A stretch of 64,000 nt of DNA from the NCBI RefSeq assembly GCF_014805685.1, contig NC_060885.1, forward strand, positions 27,128,632 through 27,192,631, given 5' to 3'. Of the stretch, positions 38,272 through 49,878 are shown piece after piece. The DNA comes from Silurus meridionalis. Taxonomy: Eukaryota; Chordata; Actinopteri; Siluriformes; Siluridae. Both the position numbers and the translations under genes were made by a program. Position 1 is the stretch's first letter, and each line of letters starts with the position of its first letter. The notes below the pieces were generated by a model that was not told where the DNA came from, did not search any database, and was given only the letters and a program-made list of their open reading frames with translations.

Positions 38272-41145
38272 CAAAGAGCAAATTACACTTGTGCTCATAT
38301 TTCTCTCTCAAACACACACACACACACACTCTTCCCTCACCGTCCTCAGCAGAAGCTTCACTGCTGTAGCCGTCGTACTCGGCAGACAGGGGGCAGTACT
38401 TGTGCTGTGTCTCCCAGCTAAAGCCTCCGGCCCCTGTGCACCGGCCCCGGAGACCCCGCGAGCGAGTCATGGCCTCCTGATACTGCCCCATCACCTCATC
38501 ATCACTGTCTGATGACCAGGCCTGAAAATCTGCCTCTCCATAGCCTTTATCTAATACACACCAAGAAAAAAAAAATCCGTGTGTAATACACCTGTATGAC
38601 CGCTGGGAAGCAGCAAAGAACAAATTACTCTTGCTCAGATTTCTCACTCTGAAACCCACGCGCGCGCACACACGTTGCATATACACAAAAAATGACATAT
38701 TTAACTCATAAAACCTAAATCTATGATTTCTGTTTTTTTTTTTTTAGGCGTTTTTCATTTAAACCCAGAAAATGATTGGCACTATTTAGATTAATGCACA
38801 AAAATGGACCAGGCTTTATGTAATGTTCATGCTGTTTGTAGTTACACAACACTGTGTGTATGTGTGTGTGCTTGAAATAGTGATTCAGAGAGCAGTCTAC
38901 AGGGTGTATGTAGGTGCGTTGCTAATTACATATGGACAATAAACCATGCAGTCAAATCCAAATAGATAAAGACAGAATGACAGTTGAGGGCAGGTAGTTT
39001 ATATTTATATTAATAAACATACATTTATATATACACGTATGTATGTATATATACATACGAATCAGCTACTGATGCGAAACAATACAATTTCCAATCGATT
39101 CAACACAATGCAAGACGATGCAATGGAAGGAATATGATGCTTTGCAATTGTAAATGGTACAGATAGTGCACTCATTTCTTTGGTTTAGACAGAGTAGATG
39201 TAGATTATTCATTTACTTAAGTACCTTCTGACTTCAAATGCATGACCCTTTCACAAACAGGCCTTTCTTGTGCAAAAAAACAAACAAACAAACAAACAAA
39301 AAAAGGTGAAATAAAACTAGACGTTCTTTTCCTGATCTGTCTCTAGGAATATGCAGCTCTACCTCTGCCATGTTAATCTGTATTCTAGTCTCTGTGGTGT
39401 TGTGATACGTCATATTCACATAGCAACAGTGGTGCTGAGAAAACATGCTTGAGAAACGGTTTAGAGACGAGGAATTGATCTACATATAAAATATTGGTCA
39501 CCAATTATTGGTCACTTTCTAAATTATAAAAATAGAGCGCATCTACTAATAATGTAGAAAGAAATCTTTTTACTGTTACAAATACACTCACCGGCCACTT
39601 TATTAGGTACACCTGTCCAACTGCTCGTTAACGCAAATTTCTAATCAGCCAATCACATGGCAGCAACTCAATGCATTTAGGCATGTAGACATGGCCAAGA
39701 CGATCTGCTGCAGTTCAAACCGAGCGTCAGAATGGGGAAGAAAGGTGATTTAAGTGACTTTGAACGTGGCATGGTTGTTGGTGCCAGGTGGGCTGGTCTG
39801 AGTATTTCAGAAACTGCTGATCTACTGGGATTTTCACGCACAACCATCTCTAGGGTTTACAGAGAATGGTCCGAAAAGAGAAAATATCCAGTGACTGGCA
39901 GTTCTGTGGGTGCAAATGCCTTGTTGATGCCAGAGGTCAGAGGAGAATGGCCAGACTGGTTCGAGCTAATAGAAAGGCAACAGTAACTCAAATAACCACT
40001 CGTTACAACCGAGGTGCGCAGAAGAGCATCTTTGAATGCACAACATGTCGAATCTTGAGGCGGATGGGCTACAGCAGCAGAAGACCACACCAAGGCCACT
40101 CCTGACAGCTAAGAACAGGAAACAGAGGCTACACCAAAATTGGGCACTAGATGATTGGAAAAACATTGCCTGGTCTGATGAGTCTCGATCTCTGCTGCGA
40201 CATTCGGATGGTAGGGTCAGAATTTGGCGTCAACAACATGAAAGCATGGATCCATCCTGCCTTGTATCAACGGTTCAGGCTGGTGGTGGTGGTGTAATGG
40301 TGTGGGGGATATTTTCTTGGCACACTTTGGGCCCATTAGTACCAATTGAGCATCGTGTCAACGCCACAGCCTACCTGAGTATTATTGCTGACCATGTCGA
40401 TCCCTTTATGACCACAGTGTACCCATCTTCTGATGGCTACTTCCAGCAGAATAACATGCCATGTCATAAAGCGCGAATCATCTCAGACTGGTTTCTTAAA
40501 CATGACATTGAGTTCACTGCACTCAAATGACCTCCACAGTCACCAGATCTCAATCCAATAAAGCACCTTTGGGATGTGGTGGAACGGGAGATTCGCATCA
40601 TGGATGTGCAGCCGACAAATCTGCAGCAACTACGTGATGCTATCATGTCAGTATGGACCAAAATCTCTGAGGAATGTTTCCAGTACCTTGTTGAATCTAT
40701 GCCACAAAGGATTAAGGCAGTTATGAAGGCAAAAGGGGTCCAACCCGGTACTAGTAAGGTGTACCTAATAAAGTGGCCAGTGAGTGTATGTTAAAAACTA
40801 TGCGCTGAAATACAAATGCTGATGCAAGTCGGCGTTTGTAAATTGATGCACCACAGTTAACTTTTTTGCCAATGCATCGATGCGAATCATTGAATCTTAC
40901 TATCCCTTACATATAATGTGTGTTTGTGTGTGTGTGTGTGTGTGTTTATGTTTAAGTATACACACACTGACCTGACAGCTCTTTGCTCTTCCTGTAGTGG
41001 TCCAGTGGCTGAGGAGCCACATTTTCAATGGACAGTTTGTTATTGAGAAACAAAAAAACTAGAATCATAAGAAAAACGAAAACGACGACGGCGGAGAGGA
41101 AACCCAGAGCTTCAGGAGACACTGCAGAGAAAAAGAGAGAGAGAG

Positions 41146-41193
<48 letters not shown>

Positions 41194-41930
41194 AACAGAA
41201 AATTCTTTTACAGTGTTTAGGAATTAAACACAATTTCATCTACAAACATTTGGAGTAATTATTTATTCTAAGAATGATTGACAATCTACTGTATGTGTAT
41301 GTATGTGAATGTGTGTGTAAACGTGTAGGTATATACAGTATGAGTATATATTATGATATTATATGGCCAAAAAGGACACCTGACTTTTCCAGGTGATTCC
41401 GTGATGAATTCTGAACCCCAGGCCTCTTCATCTCACATACATCAGTACCTGACTTTTGCTGACACTTGTGTGTGTGCGTGTGTGTGTGTGTTTGTGTGTC
41501 TGTCTCCAGATCCCTGCTCCTATTTCAGGAACTGTAATTGATTTACATGCTGCGTGTCATTGAACAGAGTCTGATCGATGGTGTGATCTCTTCCTTCTCG
41601 TCTGCAATCTGTCCTTCTTCGTCCATCTGTCTCACTCACACTCTCTTTCCCTAAAGCCCTGCTGCTCGTGTTTATTACGTTTATTTCCGTTCTCATCACA
41701 CAGCCTGGACGCTCACATGCTGCATCTCCATGGAAACACCGATGTAAATACATCAGTATAACAATGTATCACTATATTATAAATCAATATATAACAGCAA
41801 GAGGTCAAAACAGTTTTAAACTAAATGGTTTGATGATCAACTAGTGGCACAATGAAAAAATGAAGAGAGAGTTTTTTTTTATTTGCTTTAAGCTCTATCA
41901 GCTGATTCAGTGTGACCTGCTCACCTGCAA

Positions 41931-41983
<53 letters not shown>

Positions 41984-42416
41984 CTCTGATGCGTCTGGGT
42001 GCAGATGCTGTTACATGGTCACGTTGTCATAGAAACAAGCGCCGACATGTCAGTGAGCTCAGTCCGACAACACATCACGCACACACACGAATAACACACA
42101 CAAACACTTCCACGTAACATTACAACTCAGGAGCTCCTCCATGCCTACATACTCACACCCACTCGAATCTCTCACTCACACACACACAGCGAAGGTGTCG
42201 CACTCATTATGTCTGACGCATTTCCAATAATCAGCTGCCAAAATACAGATAACTGCCTTCACACACTCAAACCATTAAACAAAACCCACACACCCATACA
42301 CACACCGATACACACACCTATACACACACACACCCTCATACACACCCATAAAGCCTACACATACCCATACATCCTGCGCACATGCCCATACACAATCCAC
42401 ACACCCTTCACACACC

Positions 42417-42492
<76 letters not shown>

Positions 42493-45400
42493 ATAAACCC
42501 TACACATACCCATACACCATTCACACCTGCCCATTCACAACCCACACACACTTTACACGAACACCCTCCACACACACCCATAAACCCTACAGTGTATGGG
42601 TAAGTGTAGGGCCTACACATACCCATACACAACCCCACTTTACACACACACACAAAACCCTAGACACACACACCCATACACAACCACAGACACACCCACA
42701 CACAACCATAACACAACTTTTACACCGCCATTCAGAACTCCAGACACTCATACACACACACACACACCGCCATACACACAAAGCTAATTATTTTAACACA
42801 GACAGTGTAACAGATTCAACTCCAATAAACACAACTGTTTAATTATGTGAGATCTGAAAAATTATTATTTAATCTGGACTGCACACTTCTCTGTTATCTC
42901 TCACTCACACACACCCACAGAGCAGCTAATATTTGTGTTACCTTTTCTGATGCAGATGAGTTCATGTACTCCACAGCTCCGTTCCCCACCTACACACACA
43001 CACACACACACAAACACACAGTAGGTTAATAATGCAACAAATACAAACACACCAATGAATCAAAGAGAAGAAAGTACATTAAGAAAAGTGTTTATGTGAG
43101 TGTTATGCAGGGGCAGCACAACATTGATCACACACTGCATCATTAATATGCGGTAAAGGAAAACTCCACCCTGAATCACGTGCATGTTAATGTTGATCGG
43201 TAACAAGTGACCCAGGATTTGCAGCGTAGACCAAAAGTTTATAGAAAAATGAGAGCTGAGAGATTTATTAAGATTTATTTCAGCGTTTATTTAATCCCAC
43301 TGGAATAAAACCTGATGGTGTTCGCTCGCGTCTCTCTGCTCTCTGCCCGGTGTTTTTTTACCCTCACCCCCTGACAGAACTGGTGTAGGTCAGTCAGGTT
43401 TGTAGGCCTACTTGATCGCACTCGCGTTTTGGATTCAGGCTGCAGATTTTCACTGAGATTCAGGTCAGGGGTTCGTCATGGGCAAGCCAATCCTTTCACT
43501 CGAATCCCACTGCCTGATGTTTTGAAGTGTTGCATCAGTATTTCAAGCAGAATCCTCCCTCACCCTTCAACTTGACGCTGCCACCACCGTGCTTTACATT
43601 TGCGCTGCTCTGTAGCAATGTTTCTGTCCTGAAAGCGTTTTTTTATAAATCTTTCAAGTGAACGAATTGTTCATTAAGTCCTGCACGAGTGTTTTGTGGC
43701 TGTGAAAAAGCGTGTTTAAAGGACATGCCTTTTAGCGAATGAGAATCTGTGCCTGAACAAACCGAGAACTCTGTGATGTTCGGCTTGGCTGATGATTGCA
43801 CGTGGTTTGTTGTGAACTCCACCCTTTCAACAAGGAGAAGGAGAGAAGGGGGAGGAGCAGTGGGTTTAAAAAACGAGTAGGAAAAGGTTAGACTAAAACG
43901 ATAGGTTTGTGCTTTTCCCATTCCACATTTAGTCCCCATTTGCTGTTATAATAACCTCCACTCCTCTGGGAAGATGGTCCACTAGATGTTGAGATGTGCT
44001 TGTAGAGATTTGTGCTTATTCAGCTACAAGGGTGTTAGTAAAGTCAGGTACTGATGTAGGTGAGCTGGGGAGGCCTCGGGTGCAGTACACACATATTTAC
44101 GATGGATTACAAGATTCATGTTGTAGCAATAGGAGAATAAAGTCAAAATATTTTGAGGAAAAAAAAATCAAACTTTTGAGAATAAAGTGTTAGCTATACG
44201 AGGAAAAAGTCGAAATAATTTAACTGAAGTACTGGCGATGCCGGAGATGTCTGATGTTTTCTTCGGAATAAATCACGTTTCCTACAGAACCACTGCAGTG
44301 TCCGTTTACTGATTAGGAATCTGTGCTGATGTGCCAAAAATACCTCTTATTGTTACAACTTTAAACTCAAAATATTGACTAAATTTAAAAATATTTGTAC
44401 TTTATTCTGAAAATAATTTGACCTCTTGTATTGTTTTGACATAATTCTTTAATCTTAGATTTTTTTTTTTTTTTTTAAATGTGGGACTAAAATGCCATTG
44501 TAACTTTTTCCTTCAGATTAGGTTCTGGATTGTTCTTGAATCAGTTTATTTCATCATGGACCTTTCTCCTAACACACAGTTTTGTCTTTAATGAAATGCG
44601 AATATGAACAAACAAATTAACAAACAAAGATGTGACGTTACAATTTTTTTATCTTATATTTTGTTAAAAAATGAAAAGAAAAAAAGAATTCCCTTGTTTA
44701 TAAAATTGCTACAAATCAGCATTGTTTCTGTACCACACGAGTAGGAAAAGATTCCTTGTATACAGTGAGGAAAATAAGTATTTGAACACCCTGCTATTTT
44801 GCAAGTTCTCCCACTTAGAAATCATGGAGGGGTCTGAAATTGTCATCTAAGGTGCATGTCCACTGTGAGAGACATAATCTAAAAAAAAAAAATCCAGAAA
44901 TCAGAAATGCACCTGTTTGAGGTCGTTAGCTGCATAAAGACACCTGTCCACCCCATACAATCAGTAAGAATCCAACTACTAACATGGCCAAGACCAAAGA
45001 GCAGTCCAAAGACACTAGAGACAAAATTGTACACCTCCACAAGGCTGGAAAGGGCTACGGGGAAATTGCCAAGCAGCTTGGTGAAAAAAGGTCCACTGTT
45101 GGAGCAATCATTAGAAAATGGAAGAAGCTAAACATGACTGTCAATCTCCCTCGGACTGGGTCTCCATGCAAGATCTCACCTCGTGGGGTCTCAATGATCC
45201 TAAGGAAGGTGGGAATTCATCCCAGACCTACACGGGAGGAGCTGGTCAATGACCTGAAAAGAGCTGGGACCACTGTTTCCAAGGTTACTGTTGGTAATAC
45301 ACTAAGACGTCATGGTTTGAAATCATGCATGGCACAGAAGGTTCCCCTGCTTAAACCAGCACATGTCCAGGCACGTCTTAAGTTTGCCAATGACCATTTG

Positions 45401-48400
45401 GATGATCCAGAAGAGTCATGGGAGAAAGTCATGTGGTCAGATGAGACCAAAATAGAACTTTTGGGTCATAATTCCACTAAACGTGTTTGGAGGAAGAAGA
45501 ATGATGAGTACCATCCCAAGAACACCATCCCTACTGTGAAGCATGGGACAGGGCGACTGCACTGTATTAAGGAGAGGATGACCGGGGCCATGTATTGCGA
45601 GATTTTGGGGAACAACCTCCTTCCCCCAGTTAGAGCATTGAAGATGGGTCGAGGCTGGGTCTTCCAACATGACAATGACCCGAAGCACACAGCCAGGATA
45701 ACCAAGAAGTGGCTCTGTAAGAAACATATCAAGGTTCTGGCATGGCCTAGCCAGTCTCCAAACCTAAACACAATAGAGAATCTTTGGAGGGAGCTCAAAC
45801 TCCGTGTTTCTCAGCGACAGGCCAGAAACCTGACTGATCTAGAGAAGATCTGTGTGGAGGAGTGGGCCAAAATCCCTCCTGCAGTGTGTGCAAACCTGGT
45901 GAAAAACTACAGGAAACGTTTGACCTCTGTAATTGCAAACAAAGGCTACTATACCAAATATTAACATTGACTTTCTCAGGTGTTCAAATACTTATTTGCA
46001 GCTGTATCATACAAATAAATAGTTAAAAATCATACATTGTGATTTCTGGATTTTTTTAGATTATGTCTCTCACAGTGGACATGCACCTACGATGACAATT
46101 TCAGACCCCTCCATGATTTCTAAGTGGGAGAACTTGCAAAATAGCAGGGTGTTCAAATACTTATTTTCCTCACTGTATGTGTGTGTGTGTGTCATTTACT
46201 CCTTAGGGTTTAAAGGGTCGAGACTGGTGTGTGGTAGAAACCGGAATGAGATGCAGGATGTGTATGTGTAAAAAAAAGTCAAGGTGAGATTTCAGGGACA
46301 GATTCAGCTTCCTGTTCTCTCTCTATCTCTCTCTTCTCCCTCTCTTTTAGACAGAAGACGGGTCTGTTTTGTATTTATAGACTACACAAGCGTCCCAGTT
46401 TCAGGAAACTCTCCTCAGCTGCACAGCTATGGAAGTCAATAAAAGTGTGTATCAAGTCAAGTCAAGAACCTTTTATTGTCATTTTAACCATATATAGCTG
46501 ACGCAGTACACCGTGAAATGAAACAACGTTCCTCCTGAACCCTGGTGCTACATACAACAATCACAGAAATCACAGTTGTCAACGAATGGCGTTATCGTTT
46601 AGTTGGGCTGCTTATGTTAGGGGTTAGCGTGATGGTAAGATAACACAGCCGCTTGGGAAAATGGCGGACAGCACAGGGTCAACTGGCAATGAATCAATTA
46701 AACGCAAGGCAATGGAAGCATTTAATATTAAACGCAACAAAGAAAACTGTAACTGGAATTTTTGCAAAGCGGCGTTTGTGTGGGATGGAAGTACCACAGT
46801 GTTGCACGAGTGCATGAAAAGAAAACACACGGGTGTCACGGATGAAGGAGAAACATCAGCACGCTAAGCAAAAACTGTATAATCCTCATCGTGTGAAAAT
46901 GGTACAGTGTGATGAAGTGCTGTTGTGTAAACTGTTTGTTTACTAACTTTTTTTTAAGCATGGTTGCCAACTTGCCATCTGCAAAATACAATACAAATGT
47001 TGATTTACACAAATTGGGGAATTTGTTCAAAGGAGAAATCCCCCATGCAACAGGCAGCCACTATAAGCTTAAAAATGTTAAAATTTAAGTTGATATGTGG
47101 CTTTAAATCACCTGATGAATCGATTATCAAAATAGTCGTTGGTTGCAGCCCTACATGAGATGTTATGGAAAAAAAGGCGATGCAATATGAAATTCCCGCG
47201 TAATCATGTTTCTAAATAAAAGCGTTGAAGCTACATGCTCAGAAAACAATCTCACTTGTGTTACAGCAGCTACAAGCACTCGTTTCCTTAGAACAAAGTT
47301 GCCTGAAAACTTCTGATGACGTGAAAACTCACGCGCTGAAACTGGAGACTCCTTCCATACAGCCGACACAAGCATCTCCATATAGATCAACGATTCGTCA
47401 AAAAAAGCCAGTGTGAATGAACTGCTACTATAGAAACCACAAACATTTACAACGAGTGCAATAACGCATTTCTGTCAGACCTGACAGAAAACTAATCCAC
47501 GTCTTCTGACCAATCAGAACACAGGATTCGGCGGCATCAGAGCAGCGTTACGGGTGATTACTGTAAAACCTCTGCTGTGACAAATCCGGACAGATGGAGC
47601 ATCATTTATTATTCATCCTCCCCGTTAGCGTGTAAATTCACCTCGTTAAGAGCTCATTATTCAATTCGGCTGTGAGACGTGAGGGAGAGAGAAACGAGAC
47701 AATCACACACGTGACCGAAATCACACACGTGACCGAAATCACACACATGACCGAAATCACACACATGACTGATTAGAATTTTATACTCTATTGCTTGATA
47801 ACAGAACGTTTAATGTAAGGGAGGACAGGAACGAGAAGAACTTCTGAGAGTTTTAATCATTAACTAACACACACACACACACAAGTGCAAAAACATTTAG
47901 CTGGCTGGATTTTTCATGAGTCAAACAGGAGTTTAATTCTGATTTCCCTCCATCTGTTTCTCTATTTTTCTTTTGCTGCTTTCTTTCCTTCTTCTTCTCA
48001 TTTACATCTTTTACTTTCTTTTACTAATCTCTTTTCTTCTCTTTTTCCTTTTTCTTTCTTTGTTTTTTGCTTGCTTTCTTTCCCCCATCTACTCTTTCAT
48101 TTTCAATACCTTTCTTTCCTTTTCTCTTTCTTTCGCCATCCTTATCTACCTTCTGCACATTTTCTTGCATTCCCTTCTTCACTTTATATTACATATCTTA
48201 TCAAAACTTTATACCCCTCCATTCCTCGTTATCCCTCCTTTCCTCTTCACCCCCCATCCTCCATTTTTCCTCAACCCTCTATAACCCTCCATTCCTCTTC
48301 AACCTCCATCCCTCTTTTCCCCTCATCCCTCTTCACCCTCCATCCTTTTTCACCCTTCACTTTACCCCTTATCCCTCTTCTCTCCTCCATCCCCCTATCC

Positions 48401-49396
48401 CTGAAGGTTCCACGTGTAACTCTTCTTTGCTGCTGTACCTTTTTTAAATTCTGATGATGATCCGCAGTCAAGTGTTTTCATGTCCTGCCATGCTAATGTG
48501 TGTGTAGGCTGGCTGTGGGCGAGTGTATGTGTGGGAGCTCACTCACGAACACACACACAACTGTTTATGATAAAGTGCAATACAACACTACAACACAGAT
48601 AAGCCGGATAATAATTAATTAATTAAAGAGAACCTGAAAACATCGGAATGAGACAGAACCTGATTGCAGACACACACCTGTCACCTCCAGCTTCACCTCC
48701 ATTAGAGTTCAGGATTAACATTGTCCTAAATGATGATGTCATAAACTGACTGTGATTGGTCAGGAGGTGTTGATTAACTTTCTATAACAGAAGCTCTGAC
48801 GGTGCCACAGGCTTATAACTAAAATGTGACATTTACTGAAGAAAATTTGAATGGTGCTCGACGATGCAAAACTCGGCACTGTGCACGCTCTGTCATGTCT
48901 GGAAAAGGTGAGACGTCCACGTCAAGATGAACGGTTCGATATATCACATGCCAGGTATTGGCGTATTTTATGAGGGTGCATGATCAGTGATATCAGGTGA
49001 CATCACCACATTACCCAGCATTCAACTCCCCGTACCGCACCGAGCGTTCAGACATGACATGTCAACAAACAATTCACAACAGTCCAGGGTTTTGATTCTC
49101 CTTTTCTGAAGCCATGTCTTTTTATGTGCATTTTGGGACATTCTCAATTGTCCATTGTGTATGTGACCGGTTACTCTGAGATCAGCCACCATTATGAAAG
49201 CGTGTGCAGATGAATGAAATCAGATGATTGTAGGTTGTTTTTGTTTGTTTGTTTATTTAAAATTTTCCAATTATTACATTTTTTGTTTATTTGTTGGAAG
49301 ATCACATGAATGATGTAACAAATCTGGCATTTATGTTGTTGTTATTTCTGTTTACCTGCAATAACTTAAGAATGTAGATTTATATATCCAGCTGTT

Positions 49397-49439
<43 letters not shown>

Positions 49440-49878
49440 CTAGTGCTTCCCAAATGCCAAACTTTTATCCGACTCAGATTCCCGACTCCTTTATTTTCTT
49501 GAATCCGCATTGAAATATCAGCCCTGAATCAGTCGGGATGATTTGGGAAAATGTTTTGGCACCCTGAAGAAAGATTCATCTGGTTTCTCCTGTTGTGAAA
49601 CACCTGTCATTATTCTGCACAAATTAACCTGATGCTTTAATTGCAACTGATCCGAAAAGATCACAATCAAGCCCAATCATTCAGTCCCGCAATTACACTC
49701 CCATCCACTCACACACAGCAGCAGAAATAACACAAACTTTAAACAATGTGTGTGTTACTGAGATAAAACCACTACACACACACACACACACACAAAGCCG
49801 GAGAATATTATAACAGAGGAAATGAATGAATGAGAAGAGGAGCTCGGTTTATTCGGCCTACTTACCATCAATCGCCAT
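29292..49878 (-). CDS. syt14: Synaptotagmin-14
   Basis: Eight coding exons join in phase: 49878-49866, 42989-42942, 41121-40972, 38550-38341, 37042-36849, 36496-36047, 35322-35133 and 29605-29292. They total 1569 nt, 522 residues (human about 555). The N-terminus MAID then [16 protein letters not shown] is that of SYT14. A membrane span covers about residues 26-46 ([18 protein letters not shown]). Exon 4 has the acidic [15 protein letters not shown] and [12 protein letters not shown]. The C2A domain spans about 225-345 ([15 protein letters not shown]), and C2B about 390-515 ([49 protein letters not shown]). The C2 loops lack the Asp cluster for Ca2+ binding, as known for SYT14, so it should act in Ca2+-independent trafficking. 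All donors are GT and all acceptors AG. Introns hold two Tc1 copies, hAT pieces and many microsatellites. Confidence 0.93.
29900..31200. other. syt14 intron 7, upper part
   Basis: Mostly unremarkable intron. It has homopurine/A-rich runs near 30190-30210 and 30415-30460. Phrases TATAGAAACT and CTTCTGACCAATCA (31070-31115), and CTGGAGACTCCTTCCAT (29908-29924), recur near 47340-47515, which suggests a shared dispersed repeat. Confidence 0.4.
31220..31603 (+). mobile_element. L2/Rex-like LINE fragment with FADD box
   Basis: Plus-strand translation gives [15 protein letters not shown] and, after a frameshift, [17 protein letters not shown], the core motif of a non-LTR reverse transcriptase. This is followed by VDFSQF-like codons, then a 3'-UTR segment (TTTATTGTAATTTCTACC ... 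CAACGTTCCTCCAGAACC). It is 5'-truncated and frameshifted. The element is interrupted at 31604 by a MITE and resumes at 31862. Confidence 0.75.
31604..31859. mobile_element. 256-bp Tc1-type MITE with TA target duplication
   Basis: It starts CAGTGATGTCAAAAAGTG and ends ACACTTTCACACCACTG, flanked by TA on both sides. Its interior matches the terminal arms of the Tc1-like copy at 52492-54004 (GGGCAAACACTTTTTCACAC). It splits a LINE 3' tail, and the inverted copy of that tail at about 32090-32345 has the empty site. Confidence 0.85.
31862..32350. repeat. Inverted pair of LINE 3' tails
   Basis: From 31862 to about 32090 the plus strand continues the LINE 3' end (GTCCTCGCCACATAAAGTGC). From about 32092 to 32345 the same tail runs in the opposite direction (GCACTTTATATGGCGAGGAC ... 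ATAAAAGCTTCTTGACTC). Together with 31430-31603 this makes a large palindrome-like structure in syt14 intron 7. Confidence 0.8.
32350..34110. repeat. CA-rich degenerate minisatellite in syt14 intron 7
   Basis: About 1.75 kb made almost entirely of CA-rich words around CACAAATATACTCACACC and CAACATACACACAC. The copies vary in length and order. Cys/Val-rich frames on the other strand are low-complexity products. Confidence 0.95.
35455..35600. mobile_element. Possible SINE-like fragment
   Basis: GGTTAAGGGTCTTGCTCAGG, GCACAGCAGTGGCGG and TTAACCACTAAGC match the pattern of a very common short interspersed repeat of fish genomes. Only one partial copy is visible. Confidence 0.4.
35660..36035. repeat. 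(CCAT)n tetranucleotide region in syt14 intron 6
   Basis: Imperfect CATCCATC arrays, most regular at about 35990-36030, end only 10 bp from the donor of the C2A exon (36046). Confidence 0.9.
37367..37596. repeat. Long inverted repeat (hairpin) in syt14 intron 4
   Basis: Arm 37367-37454 and arm 37515-37596 are near-exact reverse complements. Each holds GGAAGTCACACACTC, TCACTCACTGTAAAG and GTGATGGGTGCACACAC on the relevant strand. The (CA)n of one arm pairs with the (TG)n of the other, leaving a loop of about 60 nt. Two of the few differences are A/G changes that would form G-U wobble pairs on one strand. Confidence 0.9.
37716..38340. repeat. (CA)n arrays and compound minisatellite beside syt14 exon 4
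   Basis: Long CA arrays lie at about 37718-37781 and 37978-38019. Three copies of a roughly 37-bp unit (AGCAAAAACAAATTACACTT ... AGATTTCTCAC) start at 38100, 38191 and 38270, each followed by a CA run. A fourth copy lies across exon 4 at 38610-38646. Confidence 0.85.
39586..40786 (+). mobile_element. Dead Tc1-like transposon in syt14 intron 3
   Basis: A 1201-bp element with ends CACTCACCGGCCACTTTATT and the exact reverse complement, flanked by TA (39584-39585 and 40787-40788). The transposase frame starts at 39732 ([14 protein letters not shown]). It is broken by frameshifts near 39870 and 40040 and by a TGA at 40528-40530. The first catalytic Asp survives (IAWSDESR). The second is Asn ([10 protein letters not shown], expected FQQDN), and the third, Glu, is Lys (LNPIKHLWD, expected IEHLW). 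It cannot move itself, but its ends could be mobilised by a related enzyme. Confidence 0.92.
41350..41465. mobile_element. Terminal fragment of the TA-flanked fish MITE family
   Basis: ATATGGCCAAAAAGGACACC resembles the terminus of the elements at 9800-10245 and 54550-55065. Only a short piece is present. Confidence 0.35.
42270..42785. repeat. CA-rich array in syt14 intron 2 flank
   Basis: A perfect (CA)n run at about 42420-42490 lies inside a degenerate CACCCATACACA array. No exon is seen; it is in the first large intron, just upstream of exon 2 in window coordinates. Confidence 0.9.
43420..43640 (-). mobile_element. Tc1-like relic
   Basis: On the minus strand it reads AAAGCACGGTGGTGGCAGCG, the KHGGGS motif of Tc1 transposases, followed by degraded codons. 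No termini can be assigned. Confidence 0.55.
43895..44100. mobile_element. Partial copy of the 9.8-kb MITE family
   Basis: It shares CATTCCACATTTAGTC, CTCTGGGAAGATG, CCACTAGAT and GTGTTAGTAAAGTCAGGTA with 54600-54760 and 9890-9960. Confidence 0.65.
44763..46175 (+). mobile_element. Nearly intact Tc1-like transposon in syt14 intron 1
   Basis: A 1413-bp element bounded by CAGTGAGGAAAATAAGTATT and its reverse complement, with TA on both sides. The terminal inverted repeats are about 200 bp and near-identical (both contain the phrase starting AATCATGGAGGGGTCTG), so the insertion is fairly young. It lies on the strand opposite to syt14. Confidence 0.95.
44984..45964 (+). CDS. Tc1-like transposase, open but internally deleted (326 aa)
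   Basis: A DDE transposase that would cut and paste its own element at TA sites. An N-terminal paired-type helix-turn-helix region ([15 protein letters not shown] ... [10 protein letters not shown]) and a GSPCKIS linker lead to the catalytic domain. Catalytic residues are visible as MWSDETK (Asp), [10 protein letters not shown] (Asp) and LNTIENLW (Glu), a D-D34-E arrangement. The Gly-rich block normally after TVKHG is missing: [11 protein letters not shown] joins directly, a loss of about 14 residues in frame. Substitutions SPNLNT for the usual SPDLNP are also seen. The frame is otherwise open from MAKTKEQ to KGYYTKY, but the enzyme is probably inactive. Confidence 0.9.
   Translation: MAKTKEQSKDTRDKIVHLHKAGKGYGEIAKQLGEKRSTVGAIIRKWKKLNMTVNLPRTGSPCKISPRGVSMILRKVGIHPRPTREELVNDLKRAGTTVSKVTVGNTLRRHGLKSCMAQKVPLLKPAHVQARLKFANDHLDDPEESWEKVMWSDETKIELLGHNSTKRVWRKKNDEYHPKNTIPTVKHGTGRLHCIKERMTGAMYCEILGNNLLPPVRALKMGRGWVFQHDNDPKHTARITKKWLCKKHIKVLAWPSQSPNLNTIENLWRELKLRVSQRQARNLTDLEKICVEEWAKIPPAVCANLVKNYRKRLTSVIANKGYYTKY
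46450..46560 (+). mobile_element. LINE 3'-tail fragment
   Basis: AAGAACCTTTTATTGTCATT, then GCAGTACACCGTGAAATG and CCTGGTGCTACAT, match the LINE tail at 31430-31550. Confidence 0.65.
46600..47153 (+). mobile_element. Non-autonomous hAT element with BED-finger remnant
   Basis: The right end GTTGGTTGCAGCCCTA (to 47153) is the classical hAT terminal motif TAGGGCTGCAACC read in reverse. Inside, a frame at 46661-46867 encodes an N-terminal BED-type zinc finger ([11 protein letters not shown], then HECMKRKH), the DNA-binding start of hAT transposases. It stops before any catalytic domain. The left terminus was not found. Confidence 0.6.
47701..47770. repeat. Four tandem 17-18 bp repeats
   Basis: AATCACACACGTGACCGA is repeated four times with one site drift (ACGTG to ACATG). 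The first two copies contain a CACGTG E-box core. Confidence 0.85.
47780..49860. other. syt14 intron 1, no gene seen
   Basis: Pyrimidine-rich at 47940-48440, then ordinary intronic sequence with (CA)n at about 49402-49437 and 49772-49793. No exon has both supported splice sites and conserved coding sense. Confidence 0.5.

Noticed and set aside
42270..42785. Regular CA-rich repeats considered as a CRISPR-like array
   Set aside because: No constant repeat with unique spacers; this is a vertebrate microsatellite cluster.
47885..48454. 189-codon Ser/Phe/Leu-rich frame
   Set aside because: It is a pyrimidine-rich low-complexity tract in syt14 intron 1 with no domain.
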